Source: Solibacillus isronensis
GTDB lineage: Bacteria > Bacillota > Bacilli > Bacillales_A > Planococcaceae
NCBI RefSeq assembly: GCF_900168685.1
Contig: NZ_FVZN01000014.1
Span: 124,001 to 188,000 of the forward strand
Direction of reading: 5' to 3'
Length of the DNA stretch: 64,000 nucleotides
This document shows positions 9,503 to 19,732 of the stretch, piece by piece (the first letter of the stretch is position 1; the number at the start of each line of letters is the position of its first letter). A program made the position numbers and the translations under genes. Under the pieces are notes generated by a model, which searched no databases, was not told where the DNA came from, and was given only the letters and a program-made list of their open reading frames with translations.

Positions 9503-10780
9503 ATGGATGTTTATAAAATTCAAGGCGGAAATCGTCTAAAAGGTAAAATAACCGTTAGCGGTGCAAAAAATAGTGCAGTTGCTTTAATTCCTGCATCAAT
9601 TTTGGCTGATTCTTCCGTTACCATTGGAGGAATTCCAGAGATTTCAGATGCATGGACGTTAAAGGCACTACTAGAAGAAATTGGCGGCGAAGTCACATTT
9701 GAAAATGGCAAGATGACGATTGATCCATCAAAAATGGTTGCGATGCCGCTGCCAAACGGCAATGTTAAAAAATTACGTGCTTCCTATTATATGATGGGTG
9801 CCATGCTGGGACGTTTTAAACAAGCGGTAATCGGCATGCCAGGCGGGTGTTTTTTAGGGCCGCGTCCAATTGATCAGCATATTAAAGGTTTTGAAGCTTT
9901 AGGAGCAAAAGTAACAAATGAGCATGGGGCAATCTATTTACGCGCAGAAGAACTAATCGGTGCGAAGATTTATCTGGATGTTGCAAGTGTCGGCGCCACA
10001 ATTAACATTATGCTGGCGGCAGTGCGTGCAAAAGGGAAAACTACAATCGAAAATGCAGCGAAAGAGCCTGAAATTATTGATGTTGCAACACTATTAACTA
10101 ATATGGGTGCAAACATTAAAGGGGCAGGAACGAGCGTTATTCGTATTGAAGGTGTCGATGAGTTAAAAGGTACAAAACATACCATTATACCGGACCGAAT
10201 TGAAGCAGCTACATTTATGATTATGGCTGCAGCAATTGGTGATGGAGTACTTGTCGATAATGTTATTCCGCTTCACATGGAAGCCGTTACAGCGAAACTT
10301 CGTGAAATGGGTGTAAGTGTGGAAGAGAATGAGGAAAGCATCTTCATTGCCAAGCAAACGAAACTGCAGGCAGTTGATGTAAAAACACTTGTTTATCCAG
10401 GATTCCCGACTGATGTTCAACAGCCTTTATCTGTATTAATGACACAGGCGGAAGGTACATCGATGATTACAGATACGATTTATTCTGCCCGTTTCAAGCA
10501 TATAGATGAACTGCGACGTATGAATGCAAAAGCTCGTGTTGAAGGCAATACTGCCATCATTCAAGGACCTGCATCTTTGGAAGGATCCACGGTAACGGCA
10601 ACAGATTTACGCGCGGGTGCCGCATTAGTATTGGCTGGACTTATCGCAAAAGGTGAAACAGAAATTCACGATATTTACCATATTGAGCGTGGCTATAGTT
10701 CATTAATCGAAAAGCTGTGTGCAATCGGTGCAAATATTCGTAAAGAGTCCATTGTCATTAATACAAAGAATAATGCATAA
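9503..10780 (+). CDS. murAB: UDP-GlcNAc 1-carboxyvinyltransferase, MurA2 type
   Basis: 425 aa from ATG 9503, placed behind AAGGGAG. Catalyses enolpyruvyl transfer from PEP to UDP-GlcNAc, the first committed step of peptidoglycan synthesis. Fosfomycin-target Cys is visible in [12 protein letters not shown], with SGAKNSAV near the N-terminus and ERGYSSL near the end. Its neighbourhood (ywjH, glpX, rho) marks it as the MurAB/MurZ paralogue; the other murA is at 34865-36166. Confidence 0.95.
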   Translation: MDVYKIQGGNRLKGKITVSGAKNSAVALIPASILADSSVTIGGIPEISDAWTLKALLEEIGGEVTFENGKMTIDPSKMVAMPLPNGNVKKLRASYYMMGAMLGRFKQAVIGMPGGCFLGPRPIDQHIKGFEALGAKVTNEHGAIYLRAEELIGAKIYLDVASVGATINIMLAAVRAKGKTTIENAAKEPEIIDVATLLTNMGANIKGAGTSVIRIEGVDELKGTKHTIIPDRIEAATFMIMAAAIGDGVLVDNVIPLHMEAVTAKLREMGVSVEENEESIFIAKQTKLQAVDVKTLVYPGFPTDVQQPLSVLMTQAEGTSMITDTIYSARFKHIDELRRMNAKARVEGNTAIIQGPASLEGSTVTATDLRAGAALVLAGLIAKGETEIHDIYHIERGYSSLIEKLCAIGANIRKESIVINTKNNA

Positions 10781-10900
10781 ATTTGCTATAATTCGTGATC
10801 AGAACCGCGTAATTATGTGAGTATGATAATATATATTAGGGTAATAAAAATATGTTAGTTCATAATACAATTCAAAAAAGCAGTTAATTTAGGCTGTTAA

Positions 10901-10918
10901 AATCGGTTTTTACCGATT
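10901..10918 (+). other. Hairpin next to the glpX ribosome-binding site
   Basis: AATCGGT and ACCGATT form a 7-bp stem around three T, ending four nucleotides before AGGAGG. Could influence glpX translation or terminate murAB transcription. Confidence 0.4.
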
Positions 10919-10936
10919 ACAGGAGGCAAACACAAA

Positions 10937-11902
10937 ATGGAACGTAGTTTATCAATGGAAGTAGTACGTGTAACAGAAGCAGCAGCGATTGCATCAGCGA
11001 AATGGATGGGACGCGGACTTAAAAATGAAGCGGACGACGCAGCAACAACAGCAATGCGTGTTATGTTTGATACAATCCCAATGCATGCGACAGTTGTAAT
11101 TGGTGAAGGAGAAATGGATGAAGCACCGATGCTTTATATCGGTGAAGAATTAGGGCTTCGAAATGGCGGACCTGAAGTTGATATTGCAGTAGATCCATTA
11201 GAAGGTACAAATATCGTAGCAAAAGGTACAAATGGTGCGATGACAGTACTGGCAATTGCAGACCGTGGCAATCTATTAAATGCGCCTGATATGTATATGG
11301 ATAAAATAGCTGTAGGACCGGAAGCTGCTGGGAAAGTTGATATTAACGCTTCTGTTACGTACAACTTATTGCAAGTGGCTAAAGCAAAAAATAAAGATAT
11401 TTCCGATGTAGTAGCAACACTTTTAGACCGACCTCGCCATCAGCATATTGTCGATGAAATTCGTGAAGCCGGTGCACGTATTAAATTCATTCAAGACGGT
11501 GATGTAGGTGCAGCGATCAACACAGCATTCGATGAGACTGGTATCGATATTATGTTCGGTATGGGTGGTGCCCCAGAAGGCGTTATTGCAGCAGTTGCAT
11601 TAAAATGTTTAGGTGGCGATTTCCAAGCGAAACTAGTGCCTGAAGATGAAGAACAGCTTGCGCGTTGCGTTAAAATGGGAGTCGACGTAGATAAAGTATT
11701 AATGATGGAAGATCTAGTAAAAGGCGATGATGCGATTTTTGCAGCAACTGCTGTAACAGATTCTGAGCTTTTACGCGGTGTTCAATATAAAGGTTCTTAT
11801 GCACTTACACATTCAGTTGTTATGCGTGCAAAAACAGGAACAGTACGTTTTATCGAAGGACGCCACAGCATTGAAAAAAAACCAAAGTATGACCAAATTT
11901 AA
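10937..11902 (+). CDS. glpX: Class II fructose-1,6-bisphosphatase GlpX
   Basis: 321 aa. Hydrolyses fructose 1,6-bisphosphate in gluconeogenesis. Class II signatures seen: [16 protein letters not shown] with the metal-binding Asp/Glu, and [13 protein letters not shown] behind AGGAGG. Follows murAB and precedes rho as ywjI does in B. subtilis. Confidence 0.96.
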   Translation: MERSLSMEVVRVTEAAAIASAKWMGRGLKNEADDAATTAMRVMFDTIPMHATVVIGEGEMDEAPMLYIGEELGLRNGGPEVDIAVDPLEGTNIVAKGTNGAMTVLAIADRGNLLNAPDMYMDKIAVGPEAAGKVDINASVTYNLLQVAKAKNKDISDVVATLLDRPRHQHIVDEIREAGARIKFIQDGDVGAAINTAFDETGIDIMFGMGGAPEGVIAAVALKCLGGDFQAKLVPEDEEQLARCVKMGVDVDKVLMMEDLVKGDDAIFAATAVTDSELLRGVQYKGSYALTHSVVMRAKTGTVRFIEGRHSIEKKPKYDQI

Positions 11903-11974
11903 CTTCCCATATAATGTAAGTAGCCTCAAATAGAAAATGCCCATTTTCAAATTACTTGCACTATAATATAATAA

Positions 11975-12004
11975 ATGCCCAGTGTAAAAACTGGGCATCT
12001 TTCA
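11975..12004 (+). terminator. glpX terminator
   Basis: ATGCCCAGT (11975-11983) pairs perfectly with ACTGGGCAT (11990-11998); the T tract is short. Confidence 0.7.
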
Positions 12005-12100
12005 AATAAAGTGTAGTATACTTCTCTTACACAAATTCCTAAACAATCTTTCAATAACTTAAATTTTCAAAATTAAATTTTAATAGACTGGAGAAAACGT

Positions 12101-13384
12101 ATGACAGCATTAACAATTGCTCAATTAGAAAGCATGACATTAAAAGAATTATATGCTTTAGCGAAGCAATACAAATTATCAAATGCTAGTAAGCTAAATA
12201 AAAAGGAACTAATTTTTGCAATCTTAAAAACCCGCTCTGAACAAGAAGGCTTCTTCTTCATGGAAGGTGTTTTGGAGATTATTCCTACAGACGGCTTCGG
12301 ATTCCTGCGCCCGATTAACTACTCTCCTTCAAAAGAGGATATTTACATTTCTGCTTCCCAAATTCGTCGCTTCGATTTACGAAATGGTGATAAAGTTTCA
12401 GGTAAAGTTCGTCCGCCAAAAGAAAATGAACGTTACTATGGCTTATTGCAAGTTGATGCTGTAAATGGCGAAGACCCTGAAGTTGCAAAAGAACGTGTGC
12501 ATTTCCCTGCATTAACACCGCTTTACCCGAATCGCCACATTAAATTGGAAACGGTTCCTACAAAACTTTCGACGCGTATTATGGATTTAGTAGCGCCAGT
12601 CGGTTTTGGTCAGCGTGGTTTAATTGTTGCACCGCCAAAAGCCGGTAAAACATCTTTATTAAAGGAAATTGCCAATGCTATTACAACAAACCATCCGGAA
12701 GCGGAACTGATTGTACTACTTATCGATGAGCGTCCGGAAGAAGTAACGGATATCGAGCGTTCAGTTAATGCAGACGTTGTGTCTTCAACGTTTGATGAAG
12801 TGCCTGAAAACCATGTAAAAGTAGCGGAAATCGTATTGGAACGTGCACGACGTCTAGTAGAACAAAAACGCGATGTTATTATTTTAATGGATTCGATTAC
12901 ACGTTTGGCACGTGCCTATAACTTAGTAATTCCGCCAAGCGGCCGTACACTTTCAGGTGGTATTGACCCTGCTGCATTCCACCGTCCGAAACGTTTCTTC
13001 GGTTCTGCCCGCAATATTGAAGAGGGCGGCAGTTTAACAATTTTAGCGACTGCTCTTGTTGATACAGGCAGCCGTATGGACGAAGTAATTTATGAAGAAT
13101 TTAAAGGAACGGGTAACCTTGAATTGCACTTAGATCGCAGCTTGGCAGAACGCCGTATTTTCCCTGCAATTGATATCCGACGTTCAGGTACACGTAAAGA
13201 AGAACTTCTTATTCCGAAAGACCAGCTTGATAAACTATGGGCAATCCGTAAAACATTCAGCGATTCACATGACTTCGGTGAAAAGTTCTTACGTAAACTA
13301 CGCACAACAAAAACAAACGAAGAATTCTTTGAAAAGCTTGATACAGATATGAAGAAAGCGACGAACGGTAAAGGGTTGTTATAG
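12101..13384 (+). CDS. rho: Transcription termination factor Rho
   Basis: 427 aa hexameric RNA-dependent ATPase. N-terminal helix bundle and RNA-binding cold-shock-like domain ([18 protein letters not shown]), then RecA-like ATPase with Walker [11 protein letters not shown], Walker [16 protein letters not shown] and the Q/R-loop regions. ATG behind CTGGAGAAA. No long basic insertion, typical of Firmicutes. Confidence 0.97.
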   Translation: MTALTIAQLESMTLKELYALAKQYKLSNASKLNKKELIFAILKTRSEQEGFFFMEGVLEIIPTDGFGFLRPINYSPSKEDIYISASQIRRFDLRNGDKVSGKVRPPKENERYYGLLQVDAVNGEDPEVAKERVHFPALTPLYPNRHIKLETVPTKLSTRIMDLVAPVGFGQRGLIVAPPKAGKTSLLKEIANAITTNHPEAELIVLLIDERPEEVTDIERSVNADVVSSTFDEVPENHVKVAEIVLERARRLVEQKRDVIILMDSITRLARAYNLVIPPSGRTLSGGIDPAAFHRPKRFFGSARNIEEGGSLTILATALVDTGSRMDEVIYEEFKGTGNLELHLDRSLAERRIFPAIDIRRSGTRKEELLIPKDQLDKLWAIRKTFSDSHDFGEKFLRKLRTTKTNEEFFEKLDTDMKKATNGKGLL

Positions 13385-13473
13385 ATTTTAGAAGATTGAG
13401 CCGGAATGGAAAACAAGTTCTTGATATAGTGAGGAACTACATACATTCAATTTCGTAAAATAATATAAAATAG

Positions 13474-13502
13474 TTGCAACCTTTTTTAAAACTTGCTATA
13501 CT
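13474..13502 (+). promoter_or_regulatory. rpmE promoter
   Basis: TTGCAA (13474-13479), 17-bp spacer, TATACT (13497-13502) with an extended-type TG two bases before it. Confidence 0.8.
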
Positions 13503-13509
13503 TCTTTAA

Positions 13510-13636
13510 GTATGAAACGTGCACATATATAGCTGACCTCAACACATTACGTATGTAGTGACATATTCGGGCTATGTAAGGTGCAGTTCGAAAATACTCT
13601 GTTCCGGATGGTTCAGGGCGAGAGGAGAAAACGAAT
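13510..13636 (+). promoter_or_regulatory. rpmE leader: Structured rpmE leader, probable L31 autoregulatory RNA
   Basis: About 125 nt between promoter and start codon. TGCACATATATAGC can pair with GCTATGTAAGGTGCA to close a long helix, and a second hairpin places CTCT of ACTCTGTT against AGAG of the AGAGGAG ribosome-binding site. L31 leaders have been proposed in several phyla including Firmicutes; assignment to that class is by position and structure only. Confidence 0.55.
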
Positions 13637-13837
13637 ATGAAACAAGGTATCCACCCAGATTACAAAGTAGCAACAGTAACTTGCTCTTGTGGTAACACTT
13701 TTGAAACAGGTTCAGTTAAAGAAAAGATCTCAATCGAGTTCTGTAACGAATGTCACCCATTCTATACAGGTCGTCAAAAGTTCGCTTCTGCTGACGGACG
13801 TGTTGATCGCTTCAACAAAAAATACGGTATTAAGTAA
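13637..13837 (+). CDS. rpmE: Ribosomal protein bL31, zinc-binding type
   Basis: 66 aa. Begins MKQGIHPDY and carries four cysteines (two in TCSCGNT, two in FCNECHP), so this is the zinc-ribbon C+ form rather than the zinc-free RpmE2. It bridges the ribosomal subunits. Own promoter, leader and terminator. Confidence 0.97.
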   Translation: MKQGIHPDYKVATVTCSCGNTFETGSVKEKISIEFCNECHPFYTGRQKFASADGRVDRFNKKYGIK

Positions 13838-13845
13838 TACCTCTG

Positions 13846-13877
13846 CCCATTTCCACATTGCTGGAAATGGGTTTTTA
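13846..13877 (+). terminator. rpmE terminator
   Basis: CCCATTTCC (13846-13854) pairs perfectly with GGAAATGGG (13863-13871), then five T. Confidence 0.9.
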
Positions 13878-13886
13878 ATTTGTTTA

Positions 13887-14057
13887 ATTAGAAGGAATTG
13901 CGCAGTTATTAGAAAACTTTTGCAGGTTATTAGAAAATCTGAAACGTTTATTTGAAAACCGCAACCCGATATTAGAAAATGTACATATTATATTAGAAGT
14001 TCAGGCTTTTATTAGAAGAAATAAAAATATATTAGAAGAAATTACAAGATATTAGAA
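13887..14057 (+). repeat. 21-bp-period array A, core ATTAGAA
   Basis: Nine copies of ATTAGAA (one ATTTGAA) start at 13887, 13908, 13929, 13950, 13971, 13992, 14011, 14031 and 14051. Spacing is 21 five times, then 19, 20, 20; spacers are unrelated. An inverted copy TTCTAAT lies at 14090. The array starts 10 bp after the rpmE terminator and fills most of a 400-bp gap without genes. Confidence 0.9.
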
Positions 14058-14163
14058 ATCTTTCGCACATGTATTTCCAAAGAGAAAGATTCTAATAAAT
14101 AGAGTACCTTTTGCAATAGACGAATGACAAAAAACTAGCTAAGATAAAAGAAGTGAAAAGTTG

Positions 14164-14192
14164 ACCTTGAGTTTGATACTCAAGGTTTTTTA
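14164..14192 (+). terminator. Terminator-like hairpin before tdk
   Basis: ACCTTGAGT (14164-14172) pairs perfectly with ACTCAAGGT (14178-14186), followed by six T. It stands between array A and tdk, so it may be an attenuator for tdk or end an unseen transcript across the array. Confidence 0.75.
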
Positions 14193-14240
14193 TTGGTGAA
14201 AAACGAACTTGTAATTTTAACTAGAAACGAGGAAAAAGAA

Positions 14241-14813
14241 ATGGCGCAATTATTTTATAAACATGGGGCGATGAACAGCGGGAAATCGATTGAAATTTTA
14301 AAAGTTGCCCACAATTATGAAGAACAAAATAAAGCGGTACTGATTTTTACTTCAGGAATTGATACGCGCGATGAAGTCGGAACGGTTTCAAGCCGAATTG
14401 GTTTAAGACGCCCGGCAATTGCGGTTTTTGAAGATACAAACATATACGAAATCGTGGAAAAACACGAAGAAAAATTATATTGTGTACTTGTAGACGAAGT
14501 ACAATTTTTATCAAAAGAACATGTCTTGCAGCTGACAAAAATTGTCGATGAGCTGAACATTCCTGTTATGGGCTTTGGCTTAAAAAATGACTTCCAGAAC
14601 GAACTGTTTGAAGGCAGCCGTTATATGACGATTTACGCGGATAAAATCGAGGAAATGAAAACAATTTGCTGGTTCTGTCATAAGAAAGCGACGATGAACT
14701 TACGGGTAGATGAAAATAAAAAACCTGTCCGTACAGGTGATCAAATTCAAATTGGGGGTAATGATAGTTATTACCCTGTTTGTCGCAAATGCCATTCCAA
14801 TCCGCCACTATAA
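14241..14813 (+). CDS. tdk: Thymidine kinase Tdk
   Basis: 190 aa from ATG 14241 behind GAGGAAAAAG; TTG 14193 would only add an unlikely extension. Phosphorylates thymidine to dTMP (salvage). P-loop GAMNSGKS, Walker B-like LVDEVQF with the catalytic Glu, and a zinc site formed by CWFC and CRKC. Order rpmE-tdk-prfA-prmC is as in Bacillus. Confidence 0.95.
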   Translation: MAQLFYKHGAMNSGKSIEILKVAHNYEEQNKAVLIFTSGIDTRDEVGTVSSRIGLRRPAIAVFEDTNIYEIVEKHEEKLYCVLVDEVQFLSKEHVLQLTKIVDELNIPVMGFGLKNDFQNELFEGSRYMTIYADKIEEMKTICWFCHKKATMNLRVDENKKPVRTGDQIQIGGNDSYYPVCRKCHSNPPL

Positions 14814-15005
14814 TTTAAAGTAAACGGCACACCAAAATTTAAATATATGAATGCCAATGTGTAAATGATATGAAGAAAGTTCAACATAGATGTAGCAACA
14901 ACCGTAAAATTTCTTTATACTAGTAAAGGTGCATTTTAACGTGACTCGTGATAAGGCGAGTGAAATACAACTAATAATAAAATAACTTTTAGAGGTGAAA
15001 TATAG

Positions 15006-16082
15006 ATGTTTGATCGTTTACAGGCGGTTGAAGACCGTTACGAAAGATTAAATGAATTACTAAGCGACCCGGATATCGTCAGCGATTCCAATAAGCTTCG
15101 CGAATATTCGAAAGAGCAATCCGATATTCAGGAAATGGTAGAAGTATACCGTGAATACAAATCGGTTAAAGAACAATTGGCGGATACACGCGAATTAATG
15201 GAAATTGAAAAAGATGCAGATATGCTGGAAATGATGAAGGAAGAGTTTAACGATTTAAACAAACAAGTTCCGGAGTTAGAAGACCGTCTGCGTATTTTAT
15301 TAATTCCTAAAGACCCGAACGATTCAAAAAACGTAATTATGGAGATCCGCGGAGCTGCTGGTGGTGACGAGGCCAACATTTTTGCTGGTGACCTATTCCG
15401 TATGTATACACGCTATGCGGAAACGCAAGGCTGGAAAGTAGATGTAATGGAAGCTACACCAAACCCGGCAGGCGGCTATAAAGAAGTAATCTTCATGATT
15501 AACGGTCAAGGTGCATATTCAAAATTCAAATATGAAAACGGTGCACACCGTGTTCAACGTGTACCAGCGACAGAATCACAAGGCCGTATCCATACATCAA
15601 CTGCTACGGTAGCATGTTTACCGGAAGTACATGTAGAAGATGTAGAAATTCATGAAAAAGATATTCGCGTTGATACATTCGCTTCATCTGGTGCGGGTGG
15701 TCAGTCAGTAAATACAACGATGTCTGCTGTTCGTATGACCCACTTACCGACAGGCGTTGTCGTTTCGATGCAAGATGAACGTTCACAAATTAAGAACCGT
15801 GAAAAAGCGATGAAAATTTTAGTTGCGCGTGTAGCTGACCTTCACCGTCAAGAAGCACAGGCTGAAATCGATGCAACACGTAAGACAGCAGTAGGAACAG
15901 GCGACCGTTCTGAACGTATCCGTACTTACAACTATCCACAAAACCGTGTAACTGATCACCGAATTGGTTTAACGATTCAAAAACTTGACCAAATCGTTGA
16001 AGGTAAGTTGGATGAAATCATCGATGCACTTATTTTAGATGAGCAGGCAACACGCTTATCCAATTTAAATGAAGATGCATAA
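15006..16082 (+). CDS. prfA: Peptide chain release factor 1
   Basis: 358 aa. Recognises UAA/UAG: PxT-type anticodon motif PAT within RVPATESQG, and the peptidyl-transferase GGQ in [10 protein letters not shown]. Start ATG behind AGAGGTG. Its last 14 nt overlap the next gene, prmC, whose product methylates the GGQ glutamine. Confidence 0.97.
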   Translation: MFDRLQAVEDRYERLNELLSDPDIVSDSNKLREYSKEQSDIQEMVEVYREYKSVKEQLADTRELMEIEKDADMLEMMKEEFNDLNKQVPELEDRLRILLIPKDPNDSKNVIMEIRGAAGGDEANIFAGDLFRMYTRYAETQGWKVDVMEATPNPAGGYKEVIFMINGQGAYSKFKYENGAHRVQRVPATESQGRIHTSTATVACLPEVHVEDVEIHEKDIRVDTFASSGAGGQSVNTTMSAVRMTHLPTGVVVSMQDERSQIKNREKAMKILVARVADLHRQEAQAEIDATRKTAVGTGDRSERIRTYNYPQNRVTDHRIGLTIQKLDQIVEGKLDEIIDALILDEQATRLSNLNEDA

Positions 16083-16932
16083 AACCATTTTTGAGGCCCT
16101 GAATGGGGCTTCTTCTTTTTTAGAGGAAAACGGTCGCGAAGGAAATGCCGCACGAATTTTATTGCAGCATATTTTACAGACAAGCTATTCAGGATTAATG
16201 ATGAAGATGCACGATATTCTACCTGAAGAGCAGCAACAGCAGTTTGATGCGTTTATTCAAGAGCATGTAAAAGGGCGCCCTGTGCAATATATAACGGGTG
16301 TTGAAGAATTTTACGGACGTTCATTTGTTGTGGATGAATCGGTACTTATTCCTCGTCCTGAAACGGAAGAACTGATTGTTGGAACGATTGAGCGAATCCG
16401 CAAGTTATTCGGAGATAAGCAGAATCTGAAGTTTGCCGACATCGGGACAGGCAGTGGTGCCATTGCCATTACAATGAAAAAGGAATGTCCGCAGCTTGCT
16501 GTAACAGCAACGGATCTTTCTCCTGCAGCACTTGCAACAGCACAAAAAAACGCTGAGCAGCAACATGCGGAAATTGCATTTAAACTCGGCGACTTAACAG
16601 AACCGATTGCAAATGAAAAATGGGATGTTGTCCTTTCCAATCCTCCATATATCGCATATGAGGAAATGGAGGAAATGTCCGATGTTGTTGTTGCGCACGA
16701 ACCGCATCAGGCATTGTTTGCAGATGAAGAAGGACTCTTGCTTTATCGTAAACTAGCAGAAAATTTACCGGCCATTATGAAGAAGCCGGCATTAATTGGT
16801 CTGGAAATCGGTTATACACAAGGTGAAGCCGTAGCGAATTTTTTCAAAAAAAGCTTTCCAAATGCCTATGTATCAGTCGTTCAAGATATAAATAAAAAAG
16901 ATCGTATTGTTTTTTGTGAGATTAGTGAATAA
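16069..16932 (+). CDS. prmC: Release factor glutamine methyltransferase PrmC
   Basis: 287 aa SAM-dependent methyltransferase. N-terminal helical domain, then motif [13 protein letters not shown] and the catalytic NPPY in LSNPPYIA. Overlaps prfA (start ATG 16069; ATG 16075 is possible), so the two are translationally coupled. Confidence 0.95.
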   Translation: MKMHKTIFEALNGASSFLEENGREGNAARILLQHILQTSYSGLMMKMHDILPEEQQQQFDAFIQEHVKGRPVQYITGVEEFYGRSFVVDESVLIPRPETEELIVGTIERIRKLFGDKQNLKFADIGTGSGAIAITMKKECPQLAVTATDLSPAALATAQKNAEQQHAEIAFKLGDLTEPIANEKWDVVLSNPPYIAYEEMEEMSDVVVAHEPHQALFADEEGLLLYRKLAENLPAIMKKPALIGLEIGYTQGEAVANFFKKSFPNAYVSVVQDINKKDRIVFCEISE

Positions 16933-16975
16933 AAAATAGATTCCTTGTAAACAATGTTTGCAAGGGGGAATGTTT

Positions 16976-17572
16976 ATGTTACATGATTACGATATTCAAA
17001 ATGAATCCAATCTATTTTTAGCGATTGCTAAATTACTAATAAGTGTTCTATTTTTATATTGTGCTGCTACGTTTATACCTACTTTCGTAGATGAAGTACG
17101 CATCGATCAGGGAGAAAGCAGTGACCAGTTAAAATTCCGCGTTATTGCCAACAGTTCGACAAATGCCGACCAGCTTATCAAGTATGAGGTTGTGGAAACA
17201 ATTCAAACCTATTTGCAAAATACACCTGAATTTTCAGAAGATATCCACAGTGTGGAAAACATGTATCAGGAAATTCAGAAAACTTACCCACAATTAAAAA
17301 TTACCTATAAGTTTGGGGATAACTTAATCCCGCCGAAATGGGTAGCGGGTCAGTTTTATCCGCAAAAAGAATATTATTCAGTGAATTTCATTATTGGACA
17401 AGGTCGAGGCGAAAACTGGTTCTGTGCAGTGTTTCCAACGCTTTGCACAAATAATGAGCCAATGAAAAAAGAACGTCCGACATTTTATGTCGCGGAATGG
17501 TGGAACAAATATAAACAAAAAAATAATCCACAAAAAGCAGAGAAAGACATGCAAAATGCACTAAGTTACTAA
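16976..17572 (+). CDS. spoIIR: Stage II sporulation protein R
   Basis: 198 aa. Made in the forespore and exported to trigger SpoIIGA-dependent processing of pro-sigma-E in the mother cell. Signal/anchor helix near residues 16-36, then the family pattern LKFRVIANSST and IIGQGRGENWFCAVFP with the conserved Trp-Cys. ATG 16976 is chosen because AAGGGGG lies 7 nt upstream; ATG 16970 is too close. A 10-bp stem at 16943-16965 covers the edge of the ribosome-binding site. Confidence 0.92.
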   Translation: MLHDYDIQNESNLFLAIAKLLISVLFLYCAATFIPTFVDEVRIDQGESSDQLKFRVIANSSTNADQLIKYEVVETIQTYLQNTPEFSEDIHSVENMYQEIQKTYPQLKITYKFGDNLIPPKWVAGQFYPQKEYYSVNFIIGQGRGENWFCAVFPTLCTNNEPMKKERPTFYVAEWWNKYKQKNNPQKAEKDMQNALSY

Positions 17573-17621
17573 CAACTTGGGGATAGTTAAACGAAACATT
17601 CAGAGAAAGGAGGAAAAAGTA

Positions 17622-18653
17622 ATGCACACTTTCCAATTAAATGTGGACGAATTTGTGGATAATTCAGAAAATTATACACAGGCTGTGGATTTATTAAATA
17701 ACGGCGAAATAGTCGCTTTTCCGACAGAAACCGTCTACGGCTTAGGTGCTGTTGCGACAAATGAGCAGGCTGTGAAGAAAATATTTGCTGCAAAAGGACG
17801 ACCTTCTGATAATCCTTTGATTGTTCATATAGGAACGGTGGAAGAGGTATCGCTGTATACAACAAATATTTCGGAAGTTGCCCAAAAATGTATGAATGCT
17901 TTTTGGCCAGGTCCATTGACGCTTGTCATGCATGCAAAGCCGAATGTTTTAGCGCCAAGTGTTACGGCAGGATTAGATTCGGTTGGAATTCGTATGCCCG
18001 ATCATCCGGTAGCACTGGAACTTCTTCAAACATTAAAGAAACCGTTAGCCGCGCCAAGTGCGAATCGCAGCGGCAAGCCTAGTCCGACAAAAGCCGAACA
18101 TGTATTTGAAGATTTGCAAAACATTATTCCTTGTATTTTGGATGGAGGAATGACGGGGATCGGACTTGAATCGACCGTTTTGGATGTCACACTGGATACA
18201 CCGGTTATTTTACGTCCGGGCGGGGTGACGAAAGAAATGCTTGAAGCGGTAATCGGACCAGTTGTTGAGCCAACTCTGGAACAGCAGAAAATTGAATCAA
18301 CACCGAAAGCGCCTGGTATGAAATATACTCACTATGCACCGGATGCTCCCGTCTATTTAATAGATGCAAATAAGAAAGCAATTGAAAAGGCTATTACCGA
18401 ATTAAAACCGGAACATAAAGTGGCTTTATTGGCACCGGACAGCTTTAAAGAAATTAATGCCGATTATTATTTTTCATTCGGTAATGCACATGATCTTGAA
18501 CAAATGAGTGCTTCGCTATATGATGCATTGCGTGCATGTGATAAAACAGATGCCACGATTATTTTAGCGACGGCAACATCAAAAACTGGTGTTGGTACAG
18601 CTATTATGAACCGTCTGGAAAAGGCGGCAGGCGGCAAATGGTACTCACTATAA
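17622..18653 (+). CDS. ywlC: L-threonylcarbamoyladenylate synthase (YwlC/Sua5 type)
   Basis: 343 aa. Makes threonylcarbamoyl-AMP for the t6A37 tRNA modification. YrdC domain (FPTETVYGLGA, KGRPSDNPLIVH, APSANRSGKPSPT) followed by the additional C-terminal Sua5 domain, so this is the long form. ATG 17622 sits behind AAGGAGG. Follows spoIIR as in B. subtilis. Confidence 0.95.
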   Translation: MHTFQLNVDEFVDNSENYTQAVDLLNNGEIVAFPTETVYGLGAVATNEQAVKKIFAAKGRPSDNPLIVHIGTVEEVSLYTTNISEVAQKCMNAFWPGPLTLVMHAKPNVLAPSVTAGLDSVGIRMPDHPVALELLQTLKKPLAAPSANRSGKPSPTKAEHVFEDLQNIIPCILDGGMTGIGLESTVLDVTLDTPVILRPGGVTKEMLEAVIGPVVEPTLEQQKIESTPKAPGMKYTHYAPDAPVYLIDANKKAIEKAITELKPEHKVALLAPDSFKEINADYYFSFGNAHDLEQMSASLYDALRACDKTDATIILATATSKTGVGTAIMNRLEKAAGGKWYSL

Positions 18654-18659
18654 AAATAA

Positions 18660-18691
18660 AACCACATCTTGCAACATGGGATGTGGTTTTT
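18660..18691 (+). terminator. ywlC terminator
   Basis: AACCACATC (18660-18668) pairs with GATGTGGTT (18680-18688), then T residues. Confidence 0.85.
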
Positions 18692-18764
18692 GTGTATAAA
18701 CAAAAGGATATTTCCCGGCCTAAAAGCATAAATTACAACAGTGCTTAGTGGAAGAGGGGAATAG

Positions 18765-19262
18765 ATGCAAGAAGTAGTTGCCGGGATCTTAATGTCGTTC
18801 GATGTCGTTGCACTGTATTTAATTGCTACAAATGTTAAGGCGAAATGGTTATTAGCTTTATGGACGGCATTTTTACATATGCTTTTTCCGTTACTCGGTT
18901 ACCGCTTTGGGGAATGGCTTGCCGTCTATTTAACAAACTGGGCGTCAGGCCTTTCTACACTGTTATTGTTTTTTGTTGGACTGCAATTAATGCTCTCGAA
19001 GAAAGAGGAAAGTTTTCCGGCAATGTCTCTGCCGATAATTGCGATTTTTGCAAGTATTGACACCTTTTCAGTTAGCCTTTCTTTTGGTATGCTAAATTTA
19101 CAAAAATATGTTTTTATTATTAGTGCCGGCCTATCAACATTTATATTGTCATATGCTGCATTAGTAATAGCACAAAAATCACCAATATTTAAAAATAACG
19201 CATTAAAAAAAGTAGCAGGAATCCTCCTGATTATTATGAGTGTAATGCTACTAAAATGGTAA
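18765..19262 (+). CDS. mntP: MntP-like manganese exporter (YwlD)
   Basis: 165 aa with about six hydrophobic segments, the length and topology of the MntP/YwlD family, and in the ywlD position between ywlC and ywlE. Acidic residues lie in the first helix (SFDVVALY) and fourth helix (ASIDTFSVSLSFGM). The first motif departs from the usual DAFAVS, so the protein is a divergent member; transport function is inferred. Stop is 10 nt before ywlE. Confidence 0.75.
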   Translation: MQEVVAGILMSFDVVALYLIATNVKAKWLLALWTAFLHMLFPLLGYRFGEWLAVYLTNWASGLSTLLLFFVGLQLMLSKKEESFPAMSLPIIAIFASIDTFSVSLSFGMLNLQKYVFIISAGLSTFILSYAALVIAQKSPIFKNNALKKVAGILLIIMSVMLLKW

Positions 19263-19272
19263 ATTAGAGGGT

Positions 19273-19731
19273 GTGAGGAACATTAATATTTATTTTATTT
19301 GTACAGGCAATACATGTAGAAGTCCTATGGCAGCAGCAATTTTACAAGCAAAAAATTATGAGAATATTACTGTGCGTTCAGCAGGTATTTATGCGCACGA
19401 AGGCAGTGCCATGTCCCTGAACGCAAAGGAAATATTACACAGAAAAAATATTACGCAATCGCACCGTTCATCCCAATTCACGGTTGAAGATGCACAATGG
19501 GCGGACTTGATTTTAACGATGACGACCGCTCATAAAGAAATGGTCCTCCGTTTAGTAGAAGAAGCGGCACATAAAACGTTTACGTTAAATGAATATGTAG
19601 CGATGGAAACTGGGCTTGATATTCAAGATCCATTCGGTGGAAACCTGCAAGTATACGAACAAACATATGAGCAATTGAACGAAGCAATTAACAAGCTGGA
19701 AACTAAATTGAAATTGGAGGATAAAATTTAA
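19273..19731 (+). CDS. ywlE: Low-molecular-weight phosphatase, YwlE-type arginine phosphatase
   Basis: 152 aa. P-loop [10 protein letters not shown] gives the catalytic Cys and Arg, and the general acid Asp is in QDPFGG. Thr after the Cys is the feature associated with phospho-arginine specificity in YwlE. Protein-arginine phosphatase opposes McsB in protein quality control. GTG start 19273 behind GAGGGT. Confidence 0.9.
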   Translation: MRNINIYFICTGNTCRSPMAAAILQAKNYENITVRSAGIYAHEGSAMSLNAKEILHRKNITQSHRSSQFTVEDAQWADLILTMTTAHKEMVLRLVEEAAHKTFTLNEYVAMETGLDIQDPFGGNLQVYEQTYEQLNEAINKLETKLKLEDKI

Positions 19732-19732
19732 C

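Noticed and set aside
13888-14052. Heptad-repeat peptide read from array A (L-L-E-N frame)
   Set aside because: No start codon, directly preceded by a stop, and arrays C and D are interrupted by stops, so the periodicity is not explained by coding.
13887-14057. CRISPR array
   Set aside because: The repeated unit is only about 7 nt with 14-nt spacers and a 21-bp period; CRISPR repeats are 23-48 nt and no cas genes are present.
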